Origin: Pseudotamlana haliotis | GTDB taxonomy: Bacteria; Bacteroidota; Bacteroidia; Flavobacteriales; Flavobacteriaceae | DNA: 64,000 bases | Reading direction: 5' to 3' | Assembly (NCBI RefSeq): GCF_008806375.1 | Contig: NZ_WAAT01000051.1 | Span: 62,001 to 126,000, forward strand | Part shown: piece after piece, positions 8,257 through 16,433 of the stretch | Numbering within the stretch: position 1 is the first letter of the stretch | How the letters are laid out: the number at the start of each line of letters is the position of its first letter | Notes under the pieces: generated by a model | Seen by the model: the letters and a program-made list of their open reading frames with translations, nothing else | Database searches by the model: none | What the model was told of the DNA's origin: nothing | Program-made: the position numbers and the translations under genes

Positions 8257-8760
8257 TTACTGAAGGTTGAAGGTTGCTCCAATATTCATAGTAAACTGAT
8301 TGTGAATTTCTTCAGCAGGACTTAAGTTGTTGTCATATTTAGCAATAGGAAATTGTGCTTCTGTAAATATTCCAAAACCAGATGTGAAGAAATAACGAGC
8401 GCCAATGTGCCCTCCTAAATTTTTAAGACTTAAACTTAAACCAGGATATAAATCAAAGTTGTCATCAATATTGATCACATTACCAATATTGGCATTGAAA
8501 CGTGCTTTCACATCAAAACGATCTCCAAAATCTGGTTCGTCAATACGGTCTAATTCATCGGAAATACCTAAGGCATAGCTAGAACTTAAACCAATAGAAA
8601 TGTTTTCACCCAGACCATAATCATAACTTAGATTTATACCTGTAGCTTCTGATTGAAGATTGACACCAACTTGAAATTTTTGATCACCTTTTCCTGAAAA
8701 AGCTTGTCCATTTACAAACGATACCGTAAGAACGGTGGCAACAATTAATAATTTTTTCAC
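8257..8760 (-). CDS. Small outer-membrane beta-barrel-like protein
   Basis: 167 residues with a cleavable signal (MKKLLIVATVLTVSFVNG, cleavage near residue 18-20). The mature part alternates hydrophobic and polar residues in about eight strands, with SYDYGLGENISIGLSSSY and GARYFFTSGFGIFTEAQF, and ends with the strand FTMNIGATFNLQ. This looks like an eight-stranded OmpA/OmpX-size barrel. Similar proteins are common in Flavobacteriaceae with no known function. A TAnnTTTG-type box on the minus strand lies at 8785-8792, about 25 bp before the start. Confidence 0.7.
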   Translation of the reverse strand: MKKLLIVATVLTVSFVNGQAFSGKGDQKFQVGVNLQSEATGINLSYDYGLGENISIGLSSSYALGISDELDRIDEPDFGDRFDVKARFNANIGNVINIDDNFDLYPGLSLSLKNLGGHIGARYFFTSGFGIFTEAQFPIAKYDNNLSPAEEIHNQFTMNIGATFNLQ

Positions 8761-8784
8761 TTTTTATGTTTTTTAAATATAAAG

Positions 8785-8792
8785 CAAAAGTA
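8785..8792 (-). promoter_or_regulatory. Possible -7 box for the small barrel gene
   Basis: The minus strand reads TACTTTTG, matching TAnnTTTG, about 25 bp before the start at 8760. No convincing -33 element was found at the usual spacing. Confidence 0.4.
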
Positions 8793-8872
8793 TTGATAAA
8801 ATTACGGTTTGAAACTAGAGGAGGCTTTAAAATTAGCAGTATATGGGTGTTTTTGTTGTTATGGTTTGTCGC

Positions 8873-8908
8873 AAAAAAAAGTACCAGTTTTGTAGCTGGC
8901 ACTTTTTT
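8873..8908 (-). terminator. Bidirectional-looking terminator
   Basis: AAGTACCAG and CTGGCACTT form a stem with one internal mismatch around an 8-nt loop, flanked by A-runs on the left and T-runs on the right. It lies about 130 bp downstream of the AhpD-like gene, on whose strand it would act. Confidence 0.6.
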
Positions 8909-9036
8909 GTGGATTCGTATTACTTCGTTAGTCCTCAATTTTAGAATCTTATAATATAGAAAACTCAGTAGGATAGAAACCTGAATCGAGGTCAGGTTGA
9001 CGAAGATTTCCTACACCCCTCTTTTCTTAGGTATTC

Positions 9037-9603
9037 TTATTTCTTCCAAGCAAATGGTTTGAAAGCATCATCTACTGGGGTTTCAGCAATGCTGTTGGTG
9101 TAGTTGCTAATCACTTTTTGTGATAATCCTAGTATAATTTCTAGAAGGTGTCTTTCGTTATATCCGGCTTCATAAAATGTTGTTATAGCCTCTTTTGAAA
9201 CTTTTCCACGGTTACGTGTCACCAATAGTGTCATTTCGTGTAAAGCTTGCAATTTTTCTGAAGGTAAAGCGGTTTCGTTTCTTAAAGCTTCGGTAATGGC
9301 ATCATCGACTTTCATTTGCTTGGCAATACCAGTGTGTGCTGGTACGCAATAATGGCAACCGTGTTCTACATTAATGGTTTGCCATACTACGGTAAGTTCA
9401 TCCTTATTGAATGACGATTTTGAAAATAATTCATGTAGTATTTGATAACCCTCTAATAAACCTGGAGCTCCAGCTAGAACGCCATGTAAATTAGGAATAA
9501 ACCCGTAGGCATCTAATGATTTTTGAAGAAGCCCTTTACTATCTTCAGGTGCGGTTTCAATATTGTGATTGGTTAATGTGGTACTGTTTTCTTTTGTGCT
9601 CAT
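9037..9603 (-). CDS. Carboxymuconolactone decarboxylase/AhpD-like protein
   Basis: 188 residues. The helical CMD fold carries the redox motif CHYC at residues 83-86 within VEHGCHYCVPAHTG, as in AhpD-type alkylhydroperoxidases, with the His (HTG) three residues later. Such proteins act in peroxide or quinone stress responses. A near-perfect 24-bp palindrome lies 30 bp before the start, and a similar one lies in front of the TetR gene just upstream. The protein is therefore most likely the target of that repressor. The gene is separated from tetR by only 68 bp. Confidence 0.82.
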   Translation of the reverse strand: MSTKENSTTLTNHNIETAPEDSKGLLQKSLDAYGFIPNLHGVLAGAPGLLEGYQILHELFSKSSFNKDELTVVWQTINVEHGCHYCVPAHTGIAKQMKVDDAITEALRNETALPSEKLQALHEMTLLVTRNRGKVSKEAITTFYEAGYNERHLLEIILGLSQKVISNYTNSIAETPVDDAFKPFAWKK

Positions 9604-9633
9604 AATCTTTGTTTTTATATGTTTATAATTATT

Positions 9634-9657
9634 ATATCTAAACGTTCGTTTAGATAT
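9634..9657. promoter_or_regulatory. Palindromic operator before the AhpD-like gene (TetR site 1)
   Basis: The core ATCTAAACG-TT-CGTTTAGAT is symmetric except for the two central bases, and the symmetry extends two further bp on each side. It shares the half-site CGTTTAG with the palindrome before the adjacent TetR gene, and lies 30 bp upstream of the 9603 start, a position suited to repression. Confidence 0.75.
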
Positions 9658-9671
9658 TGGATAAAAAATAT

Positions 9672-10235
9672 TTATAACCTTTTAAAGGTGTTTTCAATAT
9701 AGTTATCAAGCTGAGGTTTACTAAAAACTTTTGTTGCAGATGCTAATCCGAACATGGCAATAATTAAAAAATCGGCTTGCTGTTCAATTGTGGCTTCGTC
9801 TTTCGTGGTGTCTTGTTTGAGGCTTTCAGTGAATACTTGTCTTACATCATTTGTAAATGCTGAAAGTACATTTTTTATGCGATCTTCTGTATGAGCACCT
9901 AATTCGTTAGCGGTATTTGTTACCAAGCAGCCTTTACCAAATTCGGTTTCTTTAGTGAAATCAATGAAATTATAGAAATATTCTTTGATGCCTAATGCGC
10001 CATTAGACTTCGATTTTAGGTCGTTAATTAAAGCGTTCAATTTCTTTTTATAGCACTTTAAACTTTCAAGAAATACACCGTTTTTATTTCCGAAGCTAGA
10101 ATAGATAGAGAATTTATTAATGCCCATTTCTTTTTCAAGCATCTGCATAGAGGTGGTTTCATAACCATTTTTCCAGAACAAATGCATGGCTTTTTCTATG
10201 ACTTCTTCTTCTATATATGCTTTCTTTCTTGCCAT
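9672..10235 (-). CDS. TetR/AcrR family transcriptional regulator
   Basis: About 187 residues when started at MARKKAYIEEE. A start 30 bp further upstream is open but adds an unlikely hydrophobic leader (FSFVLYLKV) and would run into the operator spacing. The N-terminal helix-turn-helix reads EEVIEKAMHLFWKNGYETTSMQMLEKEMGINKFSIYSSFGNK in outline, which is typical of TetR proteins; the rest is the all-helical ligand-binding and dimer domain. It probably represses itself and the AhpD-like gene through the two matching palindromes. The inducer is unknown; a quinone or electrophile would suit the target. Confidence 0.88.
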   Translation of the reverse strand: MARKKAYIEEEVIEKAMHLFWKNGYETTSMQMLEKEMGINKFSIYSSFGNKNGVFLESLKCYKKKLNALINDLKSKSNGALGIKEYFYNFIDFTKETEFGKGCLVTNTANELGAHTEDRIKNVLSAFTNDVRQVFTESLKQDTTKDEATIEQQADFLIIAMFGLASATKVFSKPQLDNYIENTFKRL

Positions 10236-10257
10236 GACCTTTAAATACAATACAAAA

Positions 10258-10273
10258 CTAAACAATCGTTTAG
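10258..10273. promoter_or_regulatory. Palindromic operator before the TetR gene (site 2)
   Basis: CTAAAC-AATC-GTTTAG is a 16-bp inverted repeat about 22 bp before the chosen TetR start. It matches the core of the palindrome at 9634-9657, which fits autoregulation. Confidence 0.7.
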
Positions 10274-10321
10274 AAATAAAAAAATGTTTAACGATTTGTT
10301 TGGTTTTGTGGGTAGTGAGGG

Positions 10322-10927
10322 TTATTTAATTTCTAAGGTGTCCCAAGTTAAATCAATGAGTTTCGCTCCTGAAGAACTGTTAGAATCATCCATTTTCATT
10401 GTCATAATCAATACGCCTTGATCCTTTTCTCCTGACGTGGCTATTTCATAAATATTGATTTCGTCGTTATATGTGAGAACAGCTTTATTCACATTTATCT
10501 TTTTTCCTGAGGCTAAGGTTCTTTCGTAATCCTGTCTTTTTAAAGTATAACCATAGTTAATACTTTCTTTTGTAACCTCATTAATCATCAATTCATTAAG
10601 CATGGTTGGGTTAATGGTAGAATATTTTTGAATAATAAATCCAGAACCTTCTGCAGTCATCATCATTAGTTGTTCGATGCCTTGTTCTATCTCAGTTTTA
10701 GCGACTTTATGATCTTTATGAAATTTAAAGCTGAAAGCATCATCGTTATATAAAAGGGTGTCTTTTTGGCTCACTTTTACGGTATAACGCTTGTTTTTCA
10801 CATTGAATTCATAGCCTTTATCTAATGCGATTTCAAAGGTTTCTCCGTTAATCTCTATTTTATAGTCTTCTTGTGAGGTGATGAGGTTTGTTAGGCATAG
10901 AAATACTATACAGAAAAGGTGTTTCAT
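10322..10927 (-). CDS. Hypothetical secreted protein
   Basis: About 201 residues from MKHLFCIVFLCLTNLITSQ, a clear signal peptide; an ATG two codons earlier (10933) is also possible. The mature protein begins DYKIEINGETFEIALDKGYEF and is strand-rich with many Lys and Glu. It contains no Cys at the signal end, so it is exported rather than lipidated. I recognise no family. It is the next minus-strand gene upstream of tetR but is separated by the TetR operator, so co-regulation is uncertain. Confidence 0.65.
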   Translation of the reverse strand: MKHLFCIVFLCLTNLITSQEDYKIEINGETFEIALDKGYEFNVKNKRYTVKVSQKDTLLYNDDAFSFKFHKDHKVAKTEIEQGIEQLMMMTAEGSGFIIQKYSTINPTMLNELMINEVTKESINYGYTLKRQDYERTLASGKKINVNKAVLTYNDEINIYEIATSGEKDQGVLIMTMKMDDSNSSSGAKLIDLTWDTLEIK

Positions 10928-11070
10928 GGTCATTTTTGAATGGTTTGATTGGTTTTCTAAATAACATAAAGCGATTTAGTTTGTGAATATAAGTCTATGA
11001 TTTAAATATTACAATGTTTTGAATTGGTATTGACTATAAATGTCATCATCTTTTAGTTGGAAAAATAATA

Positions 11071-12333
11071 CTATTTAACTACCCGCCCAATAAACTTATT
11101 TTCATATTTCAGTATATAAACCCCTGAATGAAGACCATCTAAATTCATGATTGTAGAATTTTCTACTACTTGCGTAGCAACCAATCGTCCTTGCAAATCC
11201 GAGATATTAATTATAGCACCAGATTCTATTCCTTTGATAACGATATGGTCGTTAAACGGGTTGGGAAACAGTTGAAACTTGATATCACTTTCTATGTTAT
11301 TTGAACTTAATGTTTTGCAAGTTGATGTCGTACTCAAATGTTTTTCTAAAATAGCCATTTGTGGTTTATCTGTTGAGCCATCAGGTTCTACAGAAAGAAT
11401 ATAATTTCCCCACCATGGGCCACCTGCCCAATACGTGCCATTAATGCAGTTTTGAGAGAGGTAATCTAAAAAATTATCAAGAGCAGTTAGCCAGCGATTA
11501 TCATCGGCAGGCACCCCGTATTCACCAACAAAACCGTTGAGGTTATTAGCTTGTAACCAATTTACAAAAGGTGCCACACGGTCTATTCCTATATTAGGAT
11601 AGGCACCTTCGGCATCGTAATTTGCATCGTATTTTCCCGAAGCGTCATTGTCAAAATAGACATGCGCTTCAAAAATGAGTTTGTTTGAAGTATCATTAAG
11701 GTTTTTTAAATTATCACTGTACTGCAACCAACGTTCTGCAGAGCTCCAGCTATCGCCAGCAACTATAATACTTGTTTGGGCATCCTGAGTTCTTATACCG
11801 TTAATAATGTCTTGTGCGGTATCAAACCAAGAGGCATTAGGGAGTAAGTCGTGCGGTTCATTCATAATGCCGTAGCCCCAAATGTTTGAATAATCTTTAA
11901 ATTCAATGGCTAATTTTGTCCAGAGATCTTTGATATGTGTTATGTTCAATTGGCTCGAACCAATAATCATTTCTTGTCCGTTTAATTTATATCGGCAGTA
12001 GTTATGTAAATCTAAAATGACTTTCATATCGCGATTTTCTGCAGAGTTTAAAACGGTTTTAATACGTTGTAATTCATTTAAATTTAAACTACCGTTTAAG
12101 GTAGGCTGAATACGTTCCCATTTAAATGGTAATCGAATTAAAGTAAGCCCTTTGCTTTTGTAATAATCTAATTCGCTTGCCGTAGGGTAGGTGTAGTCAA
12201 CACCAAAAGTTCCGGGCATGTTGGAACCAAAATCTGCCCCAGCCAAATTAATGCCAAAGGGATTTTGTGCGGTTGTTTGAAAGGCTAGGAGTAATAGAAA
12301 TAAGGTATAGGCGAAAGTGGTTTTTTGTTTCAT
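11071..12333 (-). CDS. Secreted glycoside hydrolase family 5 (cellulase-like) with type IX secretion sorting domain
   Basis: 420 residues: a signal peptide (MKQKTTFAYTLFLLLLAFQT), a GH5 TIM barrel at about residues 25-325 and a C-terminal sorting domain at about 350-420. The acid/base Glu is in GIMNEPHD (about residue 155) and the nucleophile Glu in GFVGEYGVP (about residue 270); LIRLPFKWERIQP is another GH5 landmark. The tail FPNPFNDHIVIKG ... LHSGVYILKYENK is a Por-type sorting signal used by the T9SS of gliding Bacteroidota. It likely cuts beta-1,4-glucan or mannan outside the cell. There is no SusCD pair beside it, so it is not in an obvious polysaccharide locus. Confidence 0.88.
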   Translation of the reverse strand: MKQKTTFAYTLFLLLLAFQTTAQNPFGINLAGADFGSNMPGTFGVDYTYPTASELDYYKSKGLTLIRLPFKWERIQPTLNGSLNLNELQRIKTVLNSAENRDMKVILDLHNYCRYKLNGQEMIIGSSQLNITHIKDLWTKLAIEFKDYSNIWGYGIMNEPHDLLPNASWFDTAQDIINGIRTQDAQTSIIVAGDSWSSAERWLQYSDNLKNLNDTSNKLIFEAHVYFDNDASGKYDANYDAEGAYPNIGIDRVAPFVNWLQANNLNGFVGEYGVPADDNRWLTALDNFLDYLSQNCINGTYWAGGPWWGNYILSVEPDGSTDKPQMAILEKHLSTTSTCKTLSSNNIESDIKFQLFPNPFNDHIVIKGIESGAIINISDLQGRLVATQVVENSTIMNLDGLHSGVYILKYENKFIGRVVK

Positions 12334-12565
12334 AGACTTAGGGGGCGTATAAAATTATAAAAACGTAAATATAGTACTACGCTTTATGATTTATCATGGA
12401 TACTTCATTTTATTTAGTTTAGAATTTCGATTTGTAGGAAAACTTTAGGGTAATGGTTTTGTCTCAATTATATAATTGACAATTTGTTTTAATTATTTTG
12501 TTTTCTTGATAGTATACCATTGATTAAAAGGTGTTTATTCTGTGTGATTCGAGCTCATTTTACCT

Positions 12566-12580
12566 TATCAATAATTGATA
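12566..12580. promoter_or_regulatory. Fur-like 7-1-7 palindrome upstream of the Xus-like locus
   Basis: TATCAAT-A-ATTGATA is a perfect 15-bp inverted repeat immediately upstream of the -33 element of the TonB-receptor promoter. Its shape recalls Fur boxes, and the genes downstream belong to an iron-uptake family. The binding protein is inferred only. Confidence 0.5.
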
Positions 12581-12588
12581 TAAATAAC

Positions 12589-12619
12589 TTGCAGAAGTGA
12601 ACTGCTATATCTATTTTTG
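12589..12619 (+). promoter_or_regulatory. Promoter of the TonB-receptor (XusA-like) operon
   Basis: TTG at 12589-12591 and TATTTTTG at 12612-12619 match the Bacteroidota -33 and -7 elements with a 20-bp spacer. Transcription should start about 7 bp later, leaving a leader of roughly 20 nt before the ATG at 12646. Confidence 0.6.
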
Positions 12620-12645
12620 CGGTTATTTGTAATAAGTCTAAATAA

Positions 12646-15036
12646 ATGAATCATTTCGTCGTATTGTTTTTTGTCATGCTTAGTGCGTTTGGAGGAGCCC
12701 AATCTAATTTGGGGCAAATTCAAGGGCAGATTACTGATGAATCTGGCGAATCGCTTTTAGGTGTAACGGTTCAACTTAAAAATACGAGACAAGGCGCAGC
12801 AACAGGTTTAGATGGAAACTATGTTTTAAATAGAGTACGCTACGGAAATTACACTCTAAAAGTTTCTGCCATTGGATACCAAACTCAGGAAATTGATGTA
12901 TCGGTAAATTTGGAAGAAAGTATCATAAAGAATTTTGTTTTAAAAGAAGATACTTCTGAGCTGGATCAAGTCTTTGTGGTAGGTAAAACTAAAGCTGAAA
13001 AAATTAAAGAAGCTGGGTTTAGTGTTAATGCTATTGAAACTCAAAAGATAAAAACCCAAAGTCTAGCGTTAAATACCGTTTTAGATAATTCTGTTGGAGT
13101 GCGTGTAAGAACTACCGGAGGAGTAGGCTCAGATTTTGAGTATTCTTTAAATGGTATGTCTGGAAATGCGATTCGTTTTTTTATTGATGGCATTCCTATG
13201 GATTATTTTGGTTCTTCCTATTCTGTAAATAACTTGCCAATCGCCCTTATCGATCGCATTGATATCTATAAAGGAGTGGTTCCTGTAGAGTTAGGTTCCG
13301 ATGCTTTAGGGGGCGCTATAAACTTGGTGACCAAAGAACAGATTGAAAATTTTGCCGAAGTTTCTTATTCCTTTGGTTCTTTTAATACGCATAAAGTGGC
13401 CTTTAATGGACAATGGAAATTCGATTCTGGATTTACAACACGCCTTTCTAGTTTTTACACCTATTCTGATAATAATTATAACGTTTGGGGAAGAGGTGTA
13501 TATTATGGAGAGGAAGGGACAGGAAAGGCTATAGAGTTTACTAAAGACAATCCCGCCGAACGTTTTAATGATGATTTTCAAACCTTCAGTACAAAATTAG
13601 ACGTAGGATTTACTAATAAATCATGGGCCGATCAACTCTTCTTAAGTATTTTGGGTTCCGATCTTAAAAAAGGCGTGCAAACTGGACAAACCATGGGGCA
13701 TGTGTACGGTGAAATGCGTAATAATGAACAGGTGCTCATGCCTATTTTGACATACAAGAAAAAGGATATTTTTACAAAAGGCCTCGATGTGAGTACTTTT
13801 GCGGCTTACTCGCATACCAAAGCTGAGGTGATTGATACCACCACAGCACGATATGATTGGAGAGGAGAGGTAATCGGTACCAATCCTTCTGGAGGAGAAA
13901 CCAGTCGTAATGGGCGTTCTTTATATACGCAAACAGATAACTCGGTTATTGCTAGATTTAACGGCACCTACCAGTTGCCTAAAGATTTCAAATTAGGATT
14001 CAATTATTTATATACGCATACCAGTCGTACCGGAGAAGATCCTTTTTCACCACCACATAGATTGGCTTATTTCGATCCTCAAAACATAGCTTCGCAATTT
14101 GCAGGACTATCTTTAGAAACGATTAAATTCAACAACAGGCTTCGGGCTAATGCCTTTGTAAAATGGTATGGTTTTAATTCTTCTATTAACGAACTGGTTT
14201 ACACCACTGAATATGAGGTTAGACCCATAACTAGTAACATTTCTAATTGGGGAGGTGGTTTCGCGATGTCTTATAAACTTTTTCACCAATTTTTACTTAA
14301 ATCTTCGCTAGAACAAGCCACGCGATTACCAAATGCTACTGAAGCTTTAGGTAACGGCGTTACGATTACAAATAACCCGGATATCAAACCAGAACAAAGT
14401 TTTAACGCTAATATAGGCTTTATTTTAGGCAGACTTCCGTTAGCAGGAAACCAGGGTGTAAAATTAGAAATGAATGCTTTCTACAGTAATACAACGGATA
14501 AAATTCAGATGAATGTTCAAGGCGGACAAGCAACAGGCATATTTGAAAATATAAAAGCCGTTTCAGGAACAGGAGTTGAATTGGATTTTGTTTATGATTG
14601 GAATCAGAAATTTAAATTCAATATCAATGGTACTTATTTAGATTTCAGAAATACACTTAAGGTTGATGAGAATGGCAATGACAACATTATTTATGGCGAC
14701 CGACTTAAAAATGAGCCTTACTTCATGGCAAATGCTGGTGTTGATTATACCTTAGATGATTTTATTCAAAAAAAATCTAAGTTATTTATGTACTTACAGT
14801 CTAGTTATGTTCACGAGTTTTTTCTGAATTGGTCTAGCCTAGGAAGTGAAGATATCAAAAATAAAATCCCAACTCAATTGGTGTTTGATGCAGGATTGGG
14901 CTATACGTTTCCAAATGAAAAATTGAATGTATCAGTAGATTTTTCAAACTTTTTAAATGAACAAGTATATGATAACTTTTTGCTTCAAAAACCTGGTAGG
15001 GCTATTTTCTTAAAAGTAAACTACCAATTCCTATAG
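12646..15036 (+). CDS. TonB-dependent outer-membrane receptor, XusA-like
   Basis: 796 residues: signal peptide (1-18), a carboxypeptidase-regulatory-like domain at about 22-105 (GQIQGQITDESGESLLGVTV), plug domain at about 115-230 (FFIDGIPMDYFGSS, GVVPVELGSDALGGAINLV) and a barrel that ends with the aromatic-type strand AIFLKVNYQFL. It should import a large ligand across the outer membrane with TonB energy. The next two genes encode a DUF4374 lipoprotein and a PepSY membrane protein, the partner set of the Bacteroides xenosiderophore system XusABC. A ferric siderophore is therefore the likely ligand. The symbol is withheld because only architecture was compared. Confidence 0.85.
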   Translation: MNHFVVLFFVMLSAFGGAQSNLGQIQGQITDESGESLLGVTVQLKNTRQGAATGLDGNYVLNRVRYGNYTLKVSAIGYQTQEIDVSVNLEESIIKNFVLKEDTSELDQVFVVGKTKAEKIKEAGFSVNAIETQKIKTQSLALNTVLDNSVGVRVRTTGGVGSDFEYSLNGMSGNAIRFFIDGIPMDYFGSSYSVNNLPIALIDRIDIYKGVVPVELGSDALGGAINLVTKEQIENFAEVSYSFGSFNTHKVAFNGQWKFDSGFTTRLSSFYTYSDNNYNVWGRGVYYGEEGTGKAIEFTKDNPAERFNDDFQTFSTKLDVGFTNKSWADQLFLSILGSDLKKGVQTGQTMGHVYGEMRNNEQVLMPILTYKKKDIFTKGLDVSTFAAYSHTKAEVIDTTTARYDWRGEVIGTNPSGGETSRNGRSLYTQTDNSVIARFNGTYQLPKDFKLGFNYLYTHTSRTGEDPFSPPHRLAYFDPQNIASQFAGLSLETIKFNNRLRANAFVKWYGFNSSINELVYTTEYEVRPITSNISNWGGGFAMSYKLFHQFLLKSSLEQATRLPNATEALGNGVTITNNPDIKPEQSFNANIGFILGRLPLAGNQGVKLEMNAFYSNTTDKIQMNVQGGQATGIFENIKAVSGTGVELDFVYDWNQKFKFNINGTYLDFRNTLKVDENGNDNIIYGDRLKNEPYFMANAGVDYTLDDFIQKKSKLFMYLQSSYVHEFFLNWSSLGSEDIKNKIPTQLVFDAGLGYTFPNEKLNVSVDFSNFLNEQVYDNFLLQKPGRAIFLKVNYQFL

Positions 15037-15097
15037 AGAAATATAAATCAGAATAAATTAGAAATTAATAAATATTGTAAACATGAATTTAAATCTT

Positions 15098-16327
15098 ATG
15101 AAAACTAATAAAACATGGAAAGCTGTAACAGCTTGTTTATTTATAGCCTTAAACCTTACGTTTGTTGGGTGTAGTAATGACGATGATAGCACTGATGATG
15201 GAGACTCAAATCAAGATGTGTCGTATTTAGTAGGTGCAGCCGTAGATGATGAGGGTTATTATTTTACAACCGATAACATCACATCTGGTTCATTATCTAT
15301 TCAAGGAAATGGCGCTGAAGGTTGGGCGACCATATCAGTAACTGTAGATGGTTATCTATATATCGTTAACAATACAGAAGGATTAACTGAAAAGTTTGAA
15401 TTAACCGAAAATGGACCTGTAAAAGTAGATGCTATTTCAAATGCTGTATTAGCTCCTGGAGCTTTCTTCCGTTATATTCAAGCTACAGATAGTGGTGATT
15501 TATTCCTATCGAGTAGTCCAGAAAAAGAAAGTGGTCAAATGCCTTACGGGATTATTGATTTAGATACTTTTGAAGCTACAGGTCATGGGTATATCGATTT
15601 TCCTGAAGTAAACGGCAAAGTGAATTTATGGGCTAATGGTTTGGTGAGTAATGGAAAAATCTACTTTGGTTCTTTATACGGTGAGCCTAGTTGGGCAAAT
15701 TTAGAAGAGAATTTAATTACGGTAGCTTTTGATTACCCTTCTATTACAAGCCCTAAAGTTTTAGAGTCTCCTGCTTCTGCTGGTATGACTGCTGGATATA
15801 GAACTAACGGTACTTTTGCTACTGAAACTGGTGATTTATACCAATACAACATTACAAGTTCATTATGGTACGGGAATGAAGAAGTTGCTGATAAGCCTTC
15901 TGTTTTTGTTAAAATAGCGAATGGTGATTATGACGATTCTTACATATTAGATGTGTCTGCACATTTTGGAGAGCCTGTTACTATTTGGAATGCTTGGTAC
16001 GCTGAAAACGGTATCGCTTACGCGAACGTAGTACGTGCTGTTGATGTTCCTGAGTGGGGTGATTTATCACAAAATACTGGGACTTTAGTTGAAATTGACT
16101 TATATAACGAAACCATAACTGAATTGAATTTACCAAAAGCGCCTTTCGTGAATATTTTCACCTTAGACTGTGTTGAAAATGGTAACTTCTATATCCCTGT
16201 AAGTATCGCTGGAGGTGAGGCTAATATCTATGAAATTAATATTGATGGCGGTGCTAATGGCTTTACAAAAGGAGCGAAGTTAGATGGTAGCAATGTGTAT
16301 GTAGACGTGCTACAAAAAGTCAACTAA
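15098..16327 (+). CDS. DUF4374 family lipoprotein, XusB-like siderophore-binding protein
   Basis: About 409 residues from MKTNKTWKAVT, with the lipobox ending LTFVGC (Cys25); an in-frame ATG at 15083 is an alternative start. After a Ser/Asp-rich linker (SNDDDSTDDGDSNQ) the protein is built of repeated strand blocks consistent with a beta-propeller. DUF4374 proteins paired with a TonB receptor and PepSY protein are known as XusB, a surface lipoprotein that binds ferric enterobactin-type siderophores in Bacteroides. It follows the receptor gene by 61 bp with no terminator between, so the two form one operon. Confidence 0.82.
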   Translation: MKTNKTWKAVTACLFIALNLTFVGCSNDDDSTDDGDSNQDVSYLVGAAVDDEGYYFTTDNITSGSLSIQGNGAEGWATISVTVDGYLYIVNNTEGLTEKFELTENGPVKVDAISNAVLAPGAFFRYIQATDSGDLFLSSSPEKESGQMPYGIIDLDTFEATGHGYIDFPEVNGKVNLWANGLVSNGKIYFGSLYGEPSWANLEENLITVAFDYPSITSPKVLESPASAGMTAGYRTNGTFATETGDLYQYNITSSLWYGNEEVADKPSVFVKIANGDYDDSYILDVSAHFGEPVTIWNAWYAENGIAYANVVRAVDVPEWGDLSQNTGTLVEIDLYNETITELNLPKAPFVNIFTLDCVENGNFYIPVSIAGGEANIYEINIDGGANGFTKGAKLDGSNVYVDVLQKVN

Positions 16328-16389
16328 TTATAAAGATTTTTAACTTTTATATAGCTATATATTCCAGTTTAATTTTCAATATTTGCGAG

Positions 16390-16431
16390 CCCCAACCCAA
16401 CGATGTTATTTGGGTTGGGGTTTGTTTTTTT
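16390..16431 (+). terminator. Intrinsic terminator/attenuator between xusB-like and xusC-like genes
   Basis: CCCCAACCCAA at 16390-16400 pairs perfectly over 11 bp with TTGGGTTGGGG at 16410-16420 across a 9-nt loop, followed by TTTGTTTTTTT. The ATG of the PepSY gene comes 13 nt after the stem. This would stop or strongly reduce read-through into that gene. Confidence 0.8.
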
Positions 16432-16433
16432 CT

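Noticed and set aside
8766-8954. 62-codon plus-strand frame
   Set aside because: It runs through a terminator hairpin and the promoter region of the barrel gene on the other strand and has no protein-like features.
10236-10265. Upstream start of the TetR regulator
   Set aside because: It would add ten hydrophobic residues and place the start inside the operator region; MARKKAY is the typical TetR beginning.
16383-16433. Upstream start of the PepSY protein
   Set aside because: The 17 extra codons are encoded by a terminator hairpin; the membrane-protein N-terminus begins naturally at the ATG at 16434.
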